Shown: in pieces, positions 17,116 through 24,592 of the stretch
How positions within the stretch are numbered: the first letter of the stretch is position 1
How the letters are laid out: each line of letters opens with the position of its first letter
Assembly: GCA_016234445.1 (NCBI GenBank)
Contig: JACRBT010000004.1
Span: forward strand, 124,001 to 188,000
Direction: 5' to 3'
DNA: 64,000 bases
From: Chloroflexota bacterium
GTDB lineage: Bacteria; Chloroflexota; Dehalococcoidia; Tepidiformales; Tepidiformaceae
Made by a program: the position numbers and the translations under genes
The notes under the pieces: generated by a model
Databases searched by the model: none
Seen by the model: only the letters and a program-made list of their open reading frames with translations
What the model was told of the DNA's origin: nothing

Positions 17116-17932
17116 CAACCGCGACGGGCACCGGCTTCGGCGAAAGCGCCACTTTGCCGTCGTAGGTGGCGAGGCGTTCCGCCGCGAGCCGCTGGAGGAG
17201 CTGATCCTTCGCGCCGCCGGGCTCGATGAAGAGCTGCTGGCGGAGGAACCCGAGTGCGGTCTCGAAATCCGGGTAGGCCATGGCCGGGCGCGAGGAAAGG
17301 CGGACTTCGAAGAGCTTGCCGCGAGCGAGCAGCAGCGCGAGGAACTCCGGCAGCGCCGGGAGCGGCTTTCGCTCCTCCCCGTGGATGGGCGGCCAGAACG
17401 GGTAGGCGAAGCTGGCTGGCGGCGCCGCGGGCATGACGGCGACGCAGAGCCGGCGGGTGGCCGCTTCCATCGCGTCGAGGAAGGGGCCGATGTCGGCGAT
17501 GTCGTTGCCGACGTTCGCGACCAGCGAACAGTCGGCTTCGACGGCAACAGCGGCGGGCCAGCGAGTGGCGACGATACGGATGTTGGCGATCCCTTCCGCC
17601 GCCATGCCTTCGCGAAGGACGTCCGCCATCCCACCGGACGGCTCGACCGCGATCACTTCCTTCGCGAGGAGGGCGATGGGGAGGGCATAGCGCCCTCCGC
17701 CGGCGCCGATGTCGAGCCAGGGTTCCCCGGGCTGGACGAGGCCGCGAAGGATGTCGAGAACCGGTTCGTCCGTGCGATGGGGGTCGGCGCGGAACCGGGC
17801 GGCGACGGGAGCGTAGAAGTCGGTGCTCTCCGGCGCTTCGCGGAGGCGGGCGACCTGGTCACCGTCGGCGCGGACGCGGGCGGCCCAGGCTGCGAGGGCT
17901 TCGGATTCGGTCAGGCGAAGGGGGTCGGGCAT
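17093..17932 (-). CDS. Class I SAM-dependent methyltransferase
   Basis: The 279-residue protein has the SAM-binding motif I WLDIGAGGGRYALPIA and motif II VIAVEPSGGMADVL typical of class I (Rossmann-like) methyltransferases. A later segment (PFWPPIHGEERKPLPALPEFLALLLARGKLFEV) resembles small-molecule methyltransferases of the ubiquinone/menaquinone-methyltransferase-like group. The substrate is unknown. ATG 17932 is the first start that leaves the N-terminus outside the divergent rhodanese leader. The gene converges with the B12-subunit gene, and their ends overlap. Confidence 0.8.
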   Translation of the reverse strand: MPDPLRLTESEALAAWAARVRADGDQVARLREAPESTDFYAPVAARFRADPHRTDEPVLDILRGLVQPGEPWLDIGAGGGRYALPIALLAKEVIAVEPSGGMADVLREGMAAEGIANIRIVATRWPAAVAVEADCSLVANVGNDIADIGPFLDAMEAATRRLCVAVMPAAPPASFAYPFWPPIHGEERKPLPALPEFLALLLARGKLFEVRLSSRPAMAYPDFETALGFLRQQLFIEPGGAKDQLLQRLAAERLATYDGKVALSPKPVPVAVVTWEPRQ

Positions 17933-18038
17933 GGGGGCATGGTGAGCGACCGGGACCGGGGCGGCAAGCGGGAGAAGCTCGGTGACGGCTGTGCTAGGCT
18001 GGAAAGACCACCCTCCACGCAGAAGTAAGGAGCCACCG

Positions 18039-18389
18039 TTGGCAACCAGGGACCCCCGCGAACCGTTCACAAGGATCACCGTGACCGAGGCCAAAGAGAA
18101 GCTCGAAAAGGGCGAGGCCGTGATGGTCGACGTCCGCAACCCGGACGAATACGTCGAGGTCCACGCCACCGGTGTACGGCTGATCCCGGTGAACACCGTG
18201 ATCAACGAAGTCAAGCAGATCCGCGAGTTGGCGGGGGGCAAGGAAGTCCTCTTCATCTGCAGGTCCGGGCAGCGGAGCGCCCTGGCTGCGGAATATGCGA
18301 CGGCCGCCGGGCTCACCGACCTGCCGCTGTACAACGTCGAGGGCGGGACCGTGGAGTGGGTGAAGCAGGGCTACCCGACGGGTGACTGA
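18039..18389 (+). CDS. Single-domain rhodanese-like sulfurtransferase
   Basis: The protein of about 116 residues carries VMVDVRNPDEYVEVHATGV and the active-site loop CRSGQRS, the arginine-rich cysteine loop of thiosulfate/persulfide sulfurtransferases. The start is taken as TTG 18039 because TAAGGAG (18025-18031) lies 7 nt upstream; an earlier in-frame ATG at 17982 lacks an SD and would include a poorly conserved leader. A TAGGCT box at 17995-18000 may be its -10. It probably acts as a cytoplasmic persulfide carrier. Confidence 0.8.
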   Translation: MATRDPREPFTRITVTEAKEKLEKGEAVMVDVRNPDEYVEVHATGVRLIPVNTVINEVKQIRELAGGKEVLFICRSGQRSALAAEYATAAGLTDLPLYNVEGGTVEWVKQGYPTGD

Positions 18390-18446
18390 CAGCCTGCGGG
18401 CCCCGGCCGGCGTCATCGATCTTGGCTATCGATCGAAAAGAAGTTC

Positions 18447-18474
18447 TTGACTGATCGGTAAATCGGGCTACGAT
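18447..18474 (+). promoter_or_regulatory. Sigma-70 promoter of livK
   Basis: TTGACT (18447-18452) and TACGAT (18469-18474) are separated by 16 nt and lie about 72 nt ahead of the livK start. The same TTGACT/TACGAT pair occurs ahead of rny, so this is likely a favoured promoter form in this genome. Confidence 0.65.
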
Positions 18475-18546
18475 TCCCTCCGACCGCGCGGCCGAAGCTG
18501 GGAGTGACTCTCCCGCGCGCGGTGCAGACGCTCTCGGGAGGGAACA

Positions 18547-19809
18547 GTGAGAGTACGGGGACATCGGTCCAGGATTTATCTGGCGTTCGTGGCCATCGTT
18601 GCGATGGCCGCCGTGTTTGCCGCGGCATGCGGCGGCGACGACGATGACGGCGGCTCGACCGCAGGATTTAGCGACGCAGGCTACAAGACGGCCGGCCTCG
18701 ACAAGGCCCGCGTCGTCACCATCGACAGCGGCGCAGCCATCAAGATCGGCATCTCCAGCGCGCTTTCGGGCGACGTGAAGGGCCTCGGCGTGCCAATCGC
18801 CGATTCGGCCGAAGTCGCCGGCGACGGCGTCACCATCAAGGGTTTCAAGATCGAATGGGTGCGTGAGGACGACCTCTGCACGCCAGAAGGCGGCCCCGCG
18901 GCAGCGGACCGGCTGATCAAAGCGAAGATCGTCGCGGCCGTCGGCCCGATCTGCTCGGGCGGGACCCGCGCTTCCCTTGCCGCATTCGACAAGGAAGGCA
19001 TCACCCACATCTCCCCGTCGGCAACGTCGGGCGACCTGACCAGCCCAACCCGCGCCGAAGGTCCGTACGTGACCTTCTTCCGCGTGCCCGTGCTGAACGC
19101 CGACGAGGCCGCCGCGCAGGCCAAGTTCATCCGCGAAACCCTCAAGCTCAAGAAGGCCTTCGTGGTCAACGACACGGATGACTACGGCAAGGACCTGGCG
19201 GCCAGCTTCCAGACCTCGTTCAAGGCCCAGGGTGGCGAGATCGTCGGCACCCCCGAGGGCTACGAGAAGAAGACGACCGACTTCAAGGCCATCATCACCA
19301 AGATCAAGGCGGCGAAGCCCGACGTCGTCTACCTGGCGGGCTTCTACGCGGAAGCAACCCCGTTCCTCCAGCAGCTCCGGGCGGACCCTGACACCAAGGC
19401 CCTCGTCTTCATGGGCGGCGACGGCGTCAAGAACGACGAACTGCTCACGGGTGCCAAGGACGCGGCCGAGGGCGCTTACCTCGCGCTCCCCGGCGGCCAG
19501 GGCAGCCAGTTCGCCGCCTACAAGTCCAAGTACGCCGCCAAGTACAAGGGCGACGCGGAGACGGTCACCTTTGGCGCCGAGGCGTATGACGCCGCGACGG
19601 CAATCCTGAAGGCGTTGGAAAAAGTCGCCGTGGAGAAGAGCGGCAAGCTCGAAATCGACCTGAAGAAGCTCAACGAAGAAATCAAGAAGAGCAACTTCGA
19701 GGGCGCCTCGGGCGTGATCAAGTTCGAATCCAACGGGAACAGGGCCGGCGCAATCGTCCGGTTCTTCCAGGTCAAAGGCGGCAAGTACGTCGAACTCCCG
19801 GCGAAGTAG
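18547..19809 (+). CDS. livK: Branched-chain amino-acid ABC transporter substrate-binding lipoprotein
   Basis: This is the extracytoplasmic receptor of a Liv/HAAT-type importer. The 420-residue protein has a lipoprotein signal peptide with the lipid-attachment cysteine at about 28 (VFAAAC), then an Asp-rich tether. The periplasmic-binding fold type I follows, with IKIGISSALSGDVKGLG, VGPICSGGTRAS, SATSGDLTSPTRAEGPYVTF and FVVNDTDDYGKDLA. GTG 18547 has GGGAGG just upstream. A terminator separates it from the permease genes, a common arrangement allowing more receptor than transporter. The exact ligand (leucine-type amino acid, amide or urea) cannot be told. Confidence 0.92.
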   Translation: MRVRGHRSRIYLAFVAIVAMAAVFAAACGGDDDDGGSTAGFSDAGYKTAGLDKARVVTIDSGAAIKIGISSALSGDVKGLGVPIADSAEVAGDGVTIKGFKIEWVREDDLCTPEGGPAAADRLIKAKIVAAVGPICSGGTRASLAAFDKEGITHISPSATSGDLTSPTRAEGPYVTFFRVPVLNADEAAAQAKFIRETLKLKKAFVVNDTDDYGKDLAASFQTSFKAQGGEIVGTPEGYEKKTTDFKAIITKIKAAKPDVVYLAGFYAEATPFLQQLRADPDTKALVFMGGDGVKNDELLTGAKDAAEGAYLALPGGQGSQFAAYKSKYAAKYKGDAETVTFGAEAYDAATAILKALEKVAVEKSGKLEIDLKKLNEEIKKSNFEGASGVIKFESNGNRAGAIVRFFQVKGGKYVELPAK

Positions 19810-19836
19810 CCAACGGCTCTTCACCACCAGTCGTCG

Positions 19837-19876
19837 ACGGGAGAGGCGCGGCGCCGCTGACGCCTCTCCCGTTTTC
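19837..19876 (+). terminator. Intrinsic terminator after livK
   Basis: A 12-bp stem (ACGGGAGAGGCG with CGCCTCTCCCGT) is followed by a T-run (GTTTTCGTTTG). It probably attenuates read-through from livK into the permease operon. Confidence 0.85.
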
Positions 19877-19917
19877 GTTTGTTGCAGCGCAGCGCCGGGA
19901 GCGGTAGAAACCGGGCA

Positions 19918-20877
19918 ATGACACCACTCTTCCTCGCTTCCACCGAAGTCTGGCTTGACCAACTGGTGAACGGGCTGACGACCGGCAGCATCTACGCCCT
20001 GATCGCGCTGGGCTACACGATGGTCTACGGCGTCCTCCAGCTGATTAACTTCGCCCACGGCGAGGTCTTCATGCTCGGTTCGTTCGCCGGCTACGGGACA
20101 CTGGTCGCGCTCGGCGGGAACGACCTCTCCGGCGGGATGGTCGCCGTCGCCCTCATCCTTGCCTTCCTGGCCGCGGGCGGCGCCTCCCTTGGGACGGCGG
20201 TCGCGGTCGAACGCGTCGCCTACCGGCCGCTCCGGAACGCGCCCCGGCTGGCGCCGTTGATCAGCGCCATCGGGGTGAGCGTCCTGCTCAGCCACCTGGT
20301 GGACGACGGCTTCCTCAACGGCGGGGCGAAGTTCTACCCCCAGATCTTCCCCGACGGCGACATCGAACTGGGCCCGCTCCAGGTGACCTACCTGCAGTTG
20401 TTCCTCATGGGGTCATCGCTGGCCATGATGGGCGTCCTCTACTGGATCGTCCAGCAGACGAAGACCGGGCGGGCCATCCGGGCCGTCGCCGAAAGCCGCG
20501 ACAACGCCGCCCTGATGGGCGTCAACGTGAACCGGACGATCGTGGTGACGTTCGCGCTGGGGGCGGTGCTGGCCGGGTTCGCTGGCGTCCTCTACGGGCT
20601 TTTCTTCAGCAGCATCCGCGGGAGCATGGGGTTCCTGCCGGGGGTGAAAGCGTTCACGGCTGCGGTGCTCGGAGGCATCGGTAGCATCCCGGGGGCGGTT
20701 GTGGGCGGCTATTTCCTCGGCCTGACGGAGACCGTGGGGCGCGAGCTGCTCAACGAGATCCCGGGCGTGAATCTCCCGAACCAGTGGAAGGACGTGATCG
20801 CCTTCGCGCTCCTGGTGCTCGTGCTGATCTTCCGGCCCACCGGGATCTTCGGGCAGAAGGAATCGAAGCGTGCCTAG
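19918..20877 (+). CDS. livH: Branched-chain amino-acid ABC transporter permease LivH
   Basis: This is one of two inner-membrane permeases of the importer. The 319-residue protein has about eight hydrophobic helices and the LivH signature GLTTGSIYALIALGYTMVYGVLQLINFAHGE near the N-terminus and LGGIGSIPGAVVGGYFLG near the C-terminus. ATG 19918 is chosen because the family's first conserved helix follows closely; the longer in-frame extension lies in the livK terminator region. It overlaps livM by 8 bases. Confidence 0.92.
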   Translation: MTPLFLASTEVWLDQLVNGLTTGSIYALIALGYTMVYGVLQLINFAHGEVFMLGSFAGYGTLVALGGNDLSGGMVAVALILAFLAAGGASLGTAVAVERVAYRPLRNAPRLAPLISAIGVSVLLSHLVDDGFLNGGAKFYPQIFPDGDIELGPLQVTYLQLFLMGSSLAMMGVLYWIVQQTKTGRAIRAVAESRDNAALMGVNVNRTIVVTFALGAVLAGFAGVLYGLFFSSIRGSMGFLPGVKAFTAAVLGGIGSIPGAVVGGYFLGLTETVGRELLNEIPGVNLPNQWKDVIAFALLVLVLIFRPTGIFGQKESKRA

Positions 20878-22042
20878 TCCCGCAGCCCGGTGGAAGGATG
20901 CGCGCGCGGCCTCGTGGGATCGGCTCCCGTCCGCGGCCCGCCCGCTCGCCTGGCTGATCCTGTCGCTCGTCGTGCTCTTTATCCCCTTCTTCGACGACGT
21001 CTGGATGCGGATGTTCTTCCTCGTCGCGCTCTATGTGACGCTGGGGATCGGGCTCAACGTCGTCGTTGGCCTGGCGGGGCTCCTCGACCTGGGGTTCGTG
21101 GCCTTCTTCGCGCTGGGGGCCTACCTGGTCGCGATCTTCGATTCGCCCGTGTCGCCGGCGGTCAACGGGACGGTGAACTATTGGGTGCTGCTGCCCGCGG
21201 CGGTGGGCGTGGGCGCCCTCTTCGGCGTCCTGCTGGGGCTGCCGGTGCTCCCCCTCCGCGGCGACTACCTGGCTATTGTCACCCTCGGCTTCGGAGAGAT
21301 CGTCCGGATCCTCCTCCTCAACATGGACAACATCACCCGCGGCTCCTCCGGCCTCTACGAGCTGGAGAAGCCGGCAGTGGCCGGATACCGCGTGGACGCG
21401 GTTAGTGAGTTCTACGTGATGATCGTGATCGCGGCTTTCGTGGCATGGTTCGCGACCGCGCGCCTGCGTGACTCCCGCGTGGGCCGCGCCTGGGAGGCGA
21501 TCCGCGAAGACGAAGACGTCGCCGCCGCGATGGGCATCAACACCGTGAAGTACAAGCTGATGGCATTCGCGACCGGGGCCTCGATCGGCGCGCTCGGCGG
21601 GGCCATCAACGCACCCTTCATCGACTTCGTGGCGCCCCAATCGTTCACGCTGCAGGTCTCGATCAACGTCCTCGCGCTCGTGATCATCGGCGGGATGGGG
21701 AGTACCCAGGGAGTCATCGCGGGCGCGCTCATCCTCGTCGGCGTGCCCGAGGTGCTCCAGTTCGAAGAGACAGCGAACCTCCTGGAGAAGCTCGGCTGGC
21801 TGCGAGACGGCATGAACACGGCCATCGACGGGCTGAACGGCCTTTCGCCCATGAACCTGGCCAAACTGCCGCCGGCCGACGAATGGGGTGAGAAGCTGGC
21901 TCTCTACCGGTTCATCGTCTTCGGGGCATTGCTCGTGGCGATCATGATCGTCCGGCCCACCGGGCTCTTCCCCTCGCGCCGGCGGGAGATGGAGTTTGCG
22001 CAGACTTCCGACGCCGAGCTTCCCGCGGGGGGGACGGTCTGA
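20870..22042 (+). CDS. livM: Branched-chain amino-acid ABC transporter permease LivM
   Basis: This is the second permease (390 residues, about ten hydrophobic segments). Conserved landmarks are LNVVVGLAGLLDLGFVAFFALGAYL and the EAA-like cytoplasmic loop RVGRAWEAIREDEDVAAAMGINTVKYKLMAFATGASIGALGG. There is an inserted hydrophilic loop near the C-terminus (about 300-350, with LEKLGWLRDGMN) that is longer than in many LivM proteins. GTG 20870 overlaps the livH stop, and the TGA shares a base with the livG start. Confidence 0.92.
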   Translation: MPSPAARWKDARAASWDRLPSAARPLAWLILSLVVLFIPFFDDVWMRMFFLVALYVTLGIGLNVVVGLAGLLDLGFVAFFALGAYLVAIFDSPVSPAVNGTVNYWVLLPAAVGVGALFGVLLGLPVLPLRGDYLAIVTLGFGEIVRILLLNMDNITRGSSGLYELEKPAVAGYRVDAVSEFYVMIVIAAFVAWFATARLRDSRVGRAWEAIREDEDVAAAMGINTVKYKLMAFATGASIGALGGAINAPFIDFVAPQSFTLQVSINVLALVIIGGMGSTQGVIAGALILVGVPEVLQFEETANLLEKLGWLRDGMNTAIDGLNGLSPMNLAKLPPADEWGEKLALYRFIVFGALLVAIMIVRPTGLFPSRRREMEFAQTSDAELPAGGTV

Positions 22043-22941
22043 TGGCGTCCAGCACCCTCCGGACGGCCGGGCTCGGCATGCAATTCCAGGGGCTCACCGC
22101 CCTCGCGGACATCGACCTCGCTGTGCCGGCCGGCCAGATCCACGGGGTCATCGGCCCCAACGGCGCCGGGAAGACGACGCTCTTCAACTGCGTCACCGGC
22201 TTCTACCGGCCCACGACCGGCGAACTCTGGCTGGACGACCAACGGATCGACGGGCTGGCCCCGCACCAGGTGAGCGGCCTCGGCGTCTCCCGGACTTTCC
22301 AGAACATCAGGCTGTTCAGCACGATGACGTCGATCGAGAACGTCCTCGTCGGCTACCACCTCCAGGCGGGGGGGCGGACCACGGCCGGGCGCGTGCGCCG
22401 CCCGACCGGGAACCGGCTGCGCGACGGGCTGGGGGAACTTGCGACGGCGCCCCGGTCGGTCGCGGCAAGCCTGGCGGAAATCGCGGGGTCCGTCTTCCGG
22501 ACGCCTTCGGTGCGGCGCGCCGAGGCGGAGGCGGTGGCCCGGGCCCGAGAGCTCCTCGCGACGCTGGGCCTCGCCGGCCGGGAGAACGTCGTCGCCCGGA
22601 ACCTGCCCTACGGCGACCAGCGCCGCCTGGAGATCGCCCGCGCCCTCGCCACCTCCCCCGGCGTGCTGCTGCTTGACGAGCCCACCGCCGGCATGAACCC
22701 CCAGGAAAGCCTTTCGATGGTCGGGCTCATCCGGCGGGTGCGCGACGAGCTGGGCACGACCATCGTCCTCATCGAGCACCAGATGCGGGTGGTGATGGGC
22801 GTCTGCGAATACATCACCGTGCTCGACTACGGCCGGAAGATCGCCGAAGGCACGGCGGCCGAAGTCCAGCGCGACACGCGGGTGATCGAGGCGTACCTCG
22901 GCACGCGGGCGGTGAGCGGGGGTGGCCATGGCGCTGCTTAG
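22042..22941 (+). CDS. livG: Branched-chain amino-acid ABC transporter ATP-binding protein LivG
   Basis: This is an ATPase subunit (299 residues) with Walker A GPNGAGKT, the LivG segment GVSRTFQNIRLFSTMTSIENVLVG and Walker B VLLLDEPTAGMNPQES. Its signature segment reads LPYGDQRRLEIARAL rather than LSGGQQ, which is usual for LivG. Between the Q-loop and the signature there is an Arg/Pro-rich insert (about 108-165) that adds to its length. It starts by sharing one base with the livM stop. Confidence 0.93.
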   Translation: MASSTLRTAGLGMQFQGLTALADIDLAVPAGQIHGVIGPNGAGKTTLFNCVTGFYRPTTGELWLDDQRIDGLAPHQVSGLGVSRTFQNIRLFSTMTSIENVLVGYHLQAGGRTTAGRVRRPTGNRLRDGLGELATAPRSVAASLAEIAGSVFRTPSVRRAEAEAVARARELLATLGLAGRENVVARNLPYGDQRRLEIARALATSPGVLLLDEPTAGMNPQESLSMVGLIRRVRDELGTTIVLIEHQMRVVMGVCEYITVLDYGRKIAEGTAAEVQRDTRVIEAYLGTRAVSGGGHGAA

Positions 22942-23638
22942 CCTGCGCGGGCTGGTCGCCGGCTACGGCGGCATCACCGCCATCAAGGGCATCGACATCG
23001 ACGTCGACGAAGGCGAAATCGTCACCCTGATCGGGTCGAACGGCGCCGGGAAGTCGACGACGCTGCGGGCGATCTCCGGGCTGGTGCGGCCACGGAGCGG
23101 GACGGTTGCCTTCGACGGCGCGGCAATCGACCGCCTTCCCGTGCACGAGATCGTCAAGGCCGGGATCTCGCAGGTGCCGGAAGGGCGCGGCATCTTCCAC
23201 CGCCTGACCGTCTACGAAAACCTCCAACTGGGGGCCTTCCAGCGAAGTGACGCCGGGGTGGCAAGCGACTACGAGCGCGTCTTCGCGCTCTTCCCGCGGC
23301 TCCGGGAGCGCGCGCGGCAGACCGCGGGGACCCTTTCCGGCGGCGAACAACAGATGCTGTCGATGGGGCGGGCGTTGATGGCCCGCCCTCGCCTGCTCCT
23401 CCTCGACGAGCCGTCGATGGGGCTCTCCCCGATCCTCGTCGACGCAATCTTCGCCACCATCCGCCAGATCCGGGAGCAGGGCGCGACGATCCTGCTCGTG
23501 GAGCAGAACGCCCTGATGGCGCTCGAAGTCGCGGACCGGGCCTACGTGATCGAGTCGGGGCTTATCACCCTCAAGGGTGCGGGCGCGGAACTGGCGAAGG
23601 ACGACAGCGTCCGCCGCGCCTACCTCGGCGAGGCATGA
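22922..23638 (+). CDS. livF: Branched-chain amino-acid ABC transporter ATP-binding protein LivF
   Basis: This is the second ATPase of the importer (238 residues) with Walker A IGSNGAGKST, Q-loop, signature LSGGEQQM and Walker B LLLLDEPSMGLSPI. GTG 22922 and ATG 22928 are both possible starts; both lie inside the end of livG, so the two ATPases are co-translated. The stop overlaps the start of the downstream hydrolase (ATGA). Confidence 0.93.
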   Translation: MAMALLSLRGLVAGYGGITAIKGIDIDVDEGEIVTLIGSNGAGKSTTLRAISGLVRPRSGTVAFDGAAIDRLPVHEIVKAGISQVPEGRGIFHRLTVYENLQLGAFQRSDAGVASDYERVFALFPRLRERARQTAGTLSGGEQQMLSMGRALMARPRLLLLDEPSMGLSPILVDAIFATIRQIREQGATILLVEQNALMALEVADRAYVIESGLITLKGAGAELAKDDSVRRAYLGEA

Positions 23639-24504
23639 GCAGTCCCGCGGTCCGCTGGCTGGACCTCCCGGCCGGGCGCTTCCGCTGCCTGGCCTGGGCG
23701 GGCGGGAAGCCGGGTGCGATCTTCCTTCACGGGCTGACGGGCGTGGCCGAGGTCTGGGGGCCGACCGTGGAGGCCCTCGGGGACGGGCGCCCCGAGTGCC
23801 TCGCGCTCGACCAGCGAGGCCATGGCCACAGCGCGAAGCCACGGACGGGATACGCGGTGGGCGATTTCGTGGGCGACCTCCTCGCCGCGATGGACGCGCT
23901 CGGGCTGGAACAGCCGCACCTCGTCGGGCACTCGATGGGGGCGCGGGTCGCGATGGTGGCCGCGGCCCGTTACCCGGAGCGGTTCCGATCGGTCGCGATC
24001 GTGGACATCGGGCCGGAGGAGTGGAAGGCGAACCACGTCCAGACGGTGGCGGCGTTCGAGCGGATGCCCGTCAGCTGGCCCGACGTCGAGACCGCAATCG
24101 GCGGGAGCGGCCGGACCCGGGACGGCGGAAGCCTCGACGCGGAAGTGGCGGCGCGGCCAGCCGCGGAAGTGCTCCGCGGTATCGCCACAGCTCGGCTGCG
24201 GACCCTGCCGGATGGCTCGGTCACATGGCTGGCAGACCGCGAGGCCCTGAAGCAAACCGTGGTCACCCAGCGCAGCCGCAACTACTGGCGAGAGTGGGAG
24301 CGCCTCCGGATCCCTGCGCTCTACGTCCGCGGCGGCGCCTCCACCGAGGTACGGCCGGCGGTCGCGGCCAGGATGCAGGCCCGCAATCCGGCGGTCGACT
24401 GGGTGGAGTTCGCCGGCGCCGGGCACAACGTCCCGCTCATCGCGCCCGGGCTGCTGGCCGAAACGTTGTCGCGGCACTGGCGGCAGTGCCCGGGATCTTC
24501 GTGA
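23635..24504 (+). CDS. Alpha/beta-fold hydrolase
   Basis: The 289-residue protein has a classical alpha/beta hydrolase core: FLHGLTGVAEVWGP (oxyanion loop), LDQRGHGHSAKP, the nucleophile elbow GHSMGARVA (Ser about 103), and a late FAGAGHNVPLIAP with the catalytic His. It could be an esterase, amidase or lactonase. Translation is coupled to livF by an ATGA overlap, so it may process a compound imported by the Liv system; that link is inferred from position only. Confidence 0.85.
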   Translation: MSSPAVRWLDLPAGRFRCLAWAGGKPGAIFLHGLTGVAEVWGPTVEALGDGRPECLALDQRGHGHSAKPRTGYAVGDFVGDLLAAMDALGLEQPHLVGHSMGARVAMVAAARYPERFRSVAIVDIGPEEWKANHVQTVAAFERMPVSWPDVETAIGGSGRTRDGGSLDAEVAARPAAEVLRGIATARLRTLPDGSVTWLADREALKQTVVTQRSRNYWREWERLRIPALYVRGGASTEVRPAVAARMQARNPAVDWVEFAGAGHNVPLIAPGLLAETLSRHWRQCPGSS

Positions 24505-24529
24505 CCGCCGGGAGCAGCAACTGTAGGCT
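24501..24529 (+). promoter_or_regulatory. Candidate promoter of pepN
   Basis: GTGACC (24501-24506) and TAGGCT (24524-24529) are spaced by 17 nt, about 64 nt before the aminopeptidase start. The -10 belongs to a TAGGCT/TAGGAT group seen ahead of several genes in this window. Confidence 0.4.
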
Positions 24530-24592
24530 TTCCGCGAGGGGCCAGCGGACGCCATCCGCAGCGGAGAAGACATTGCCGAAACGAGCATTCGC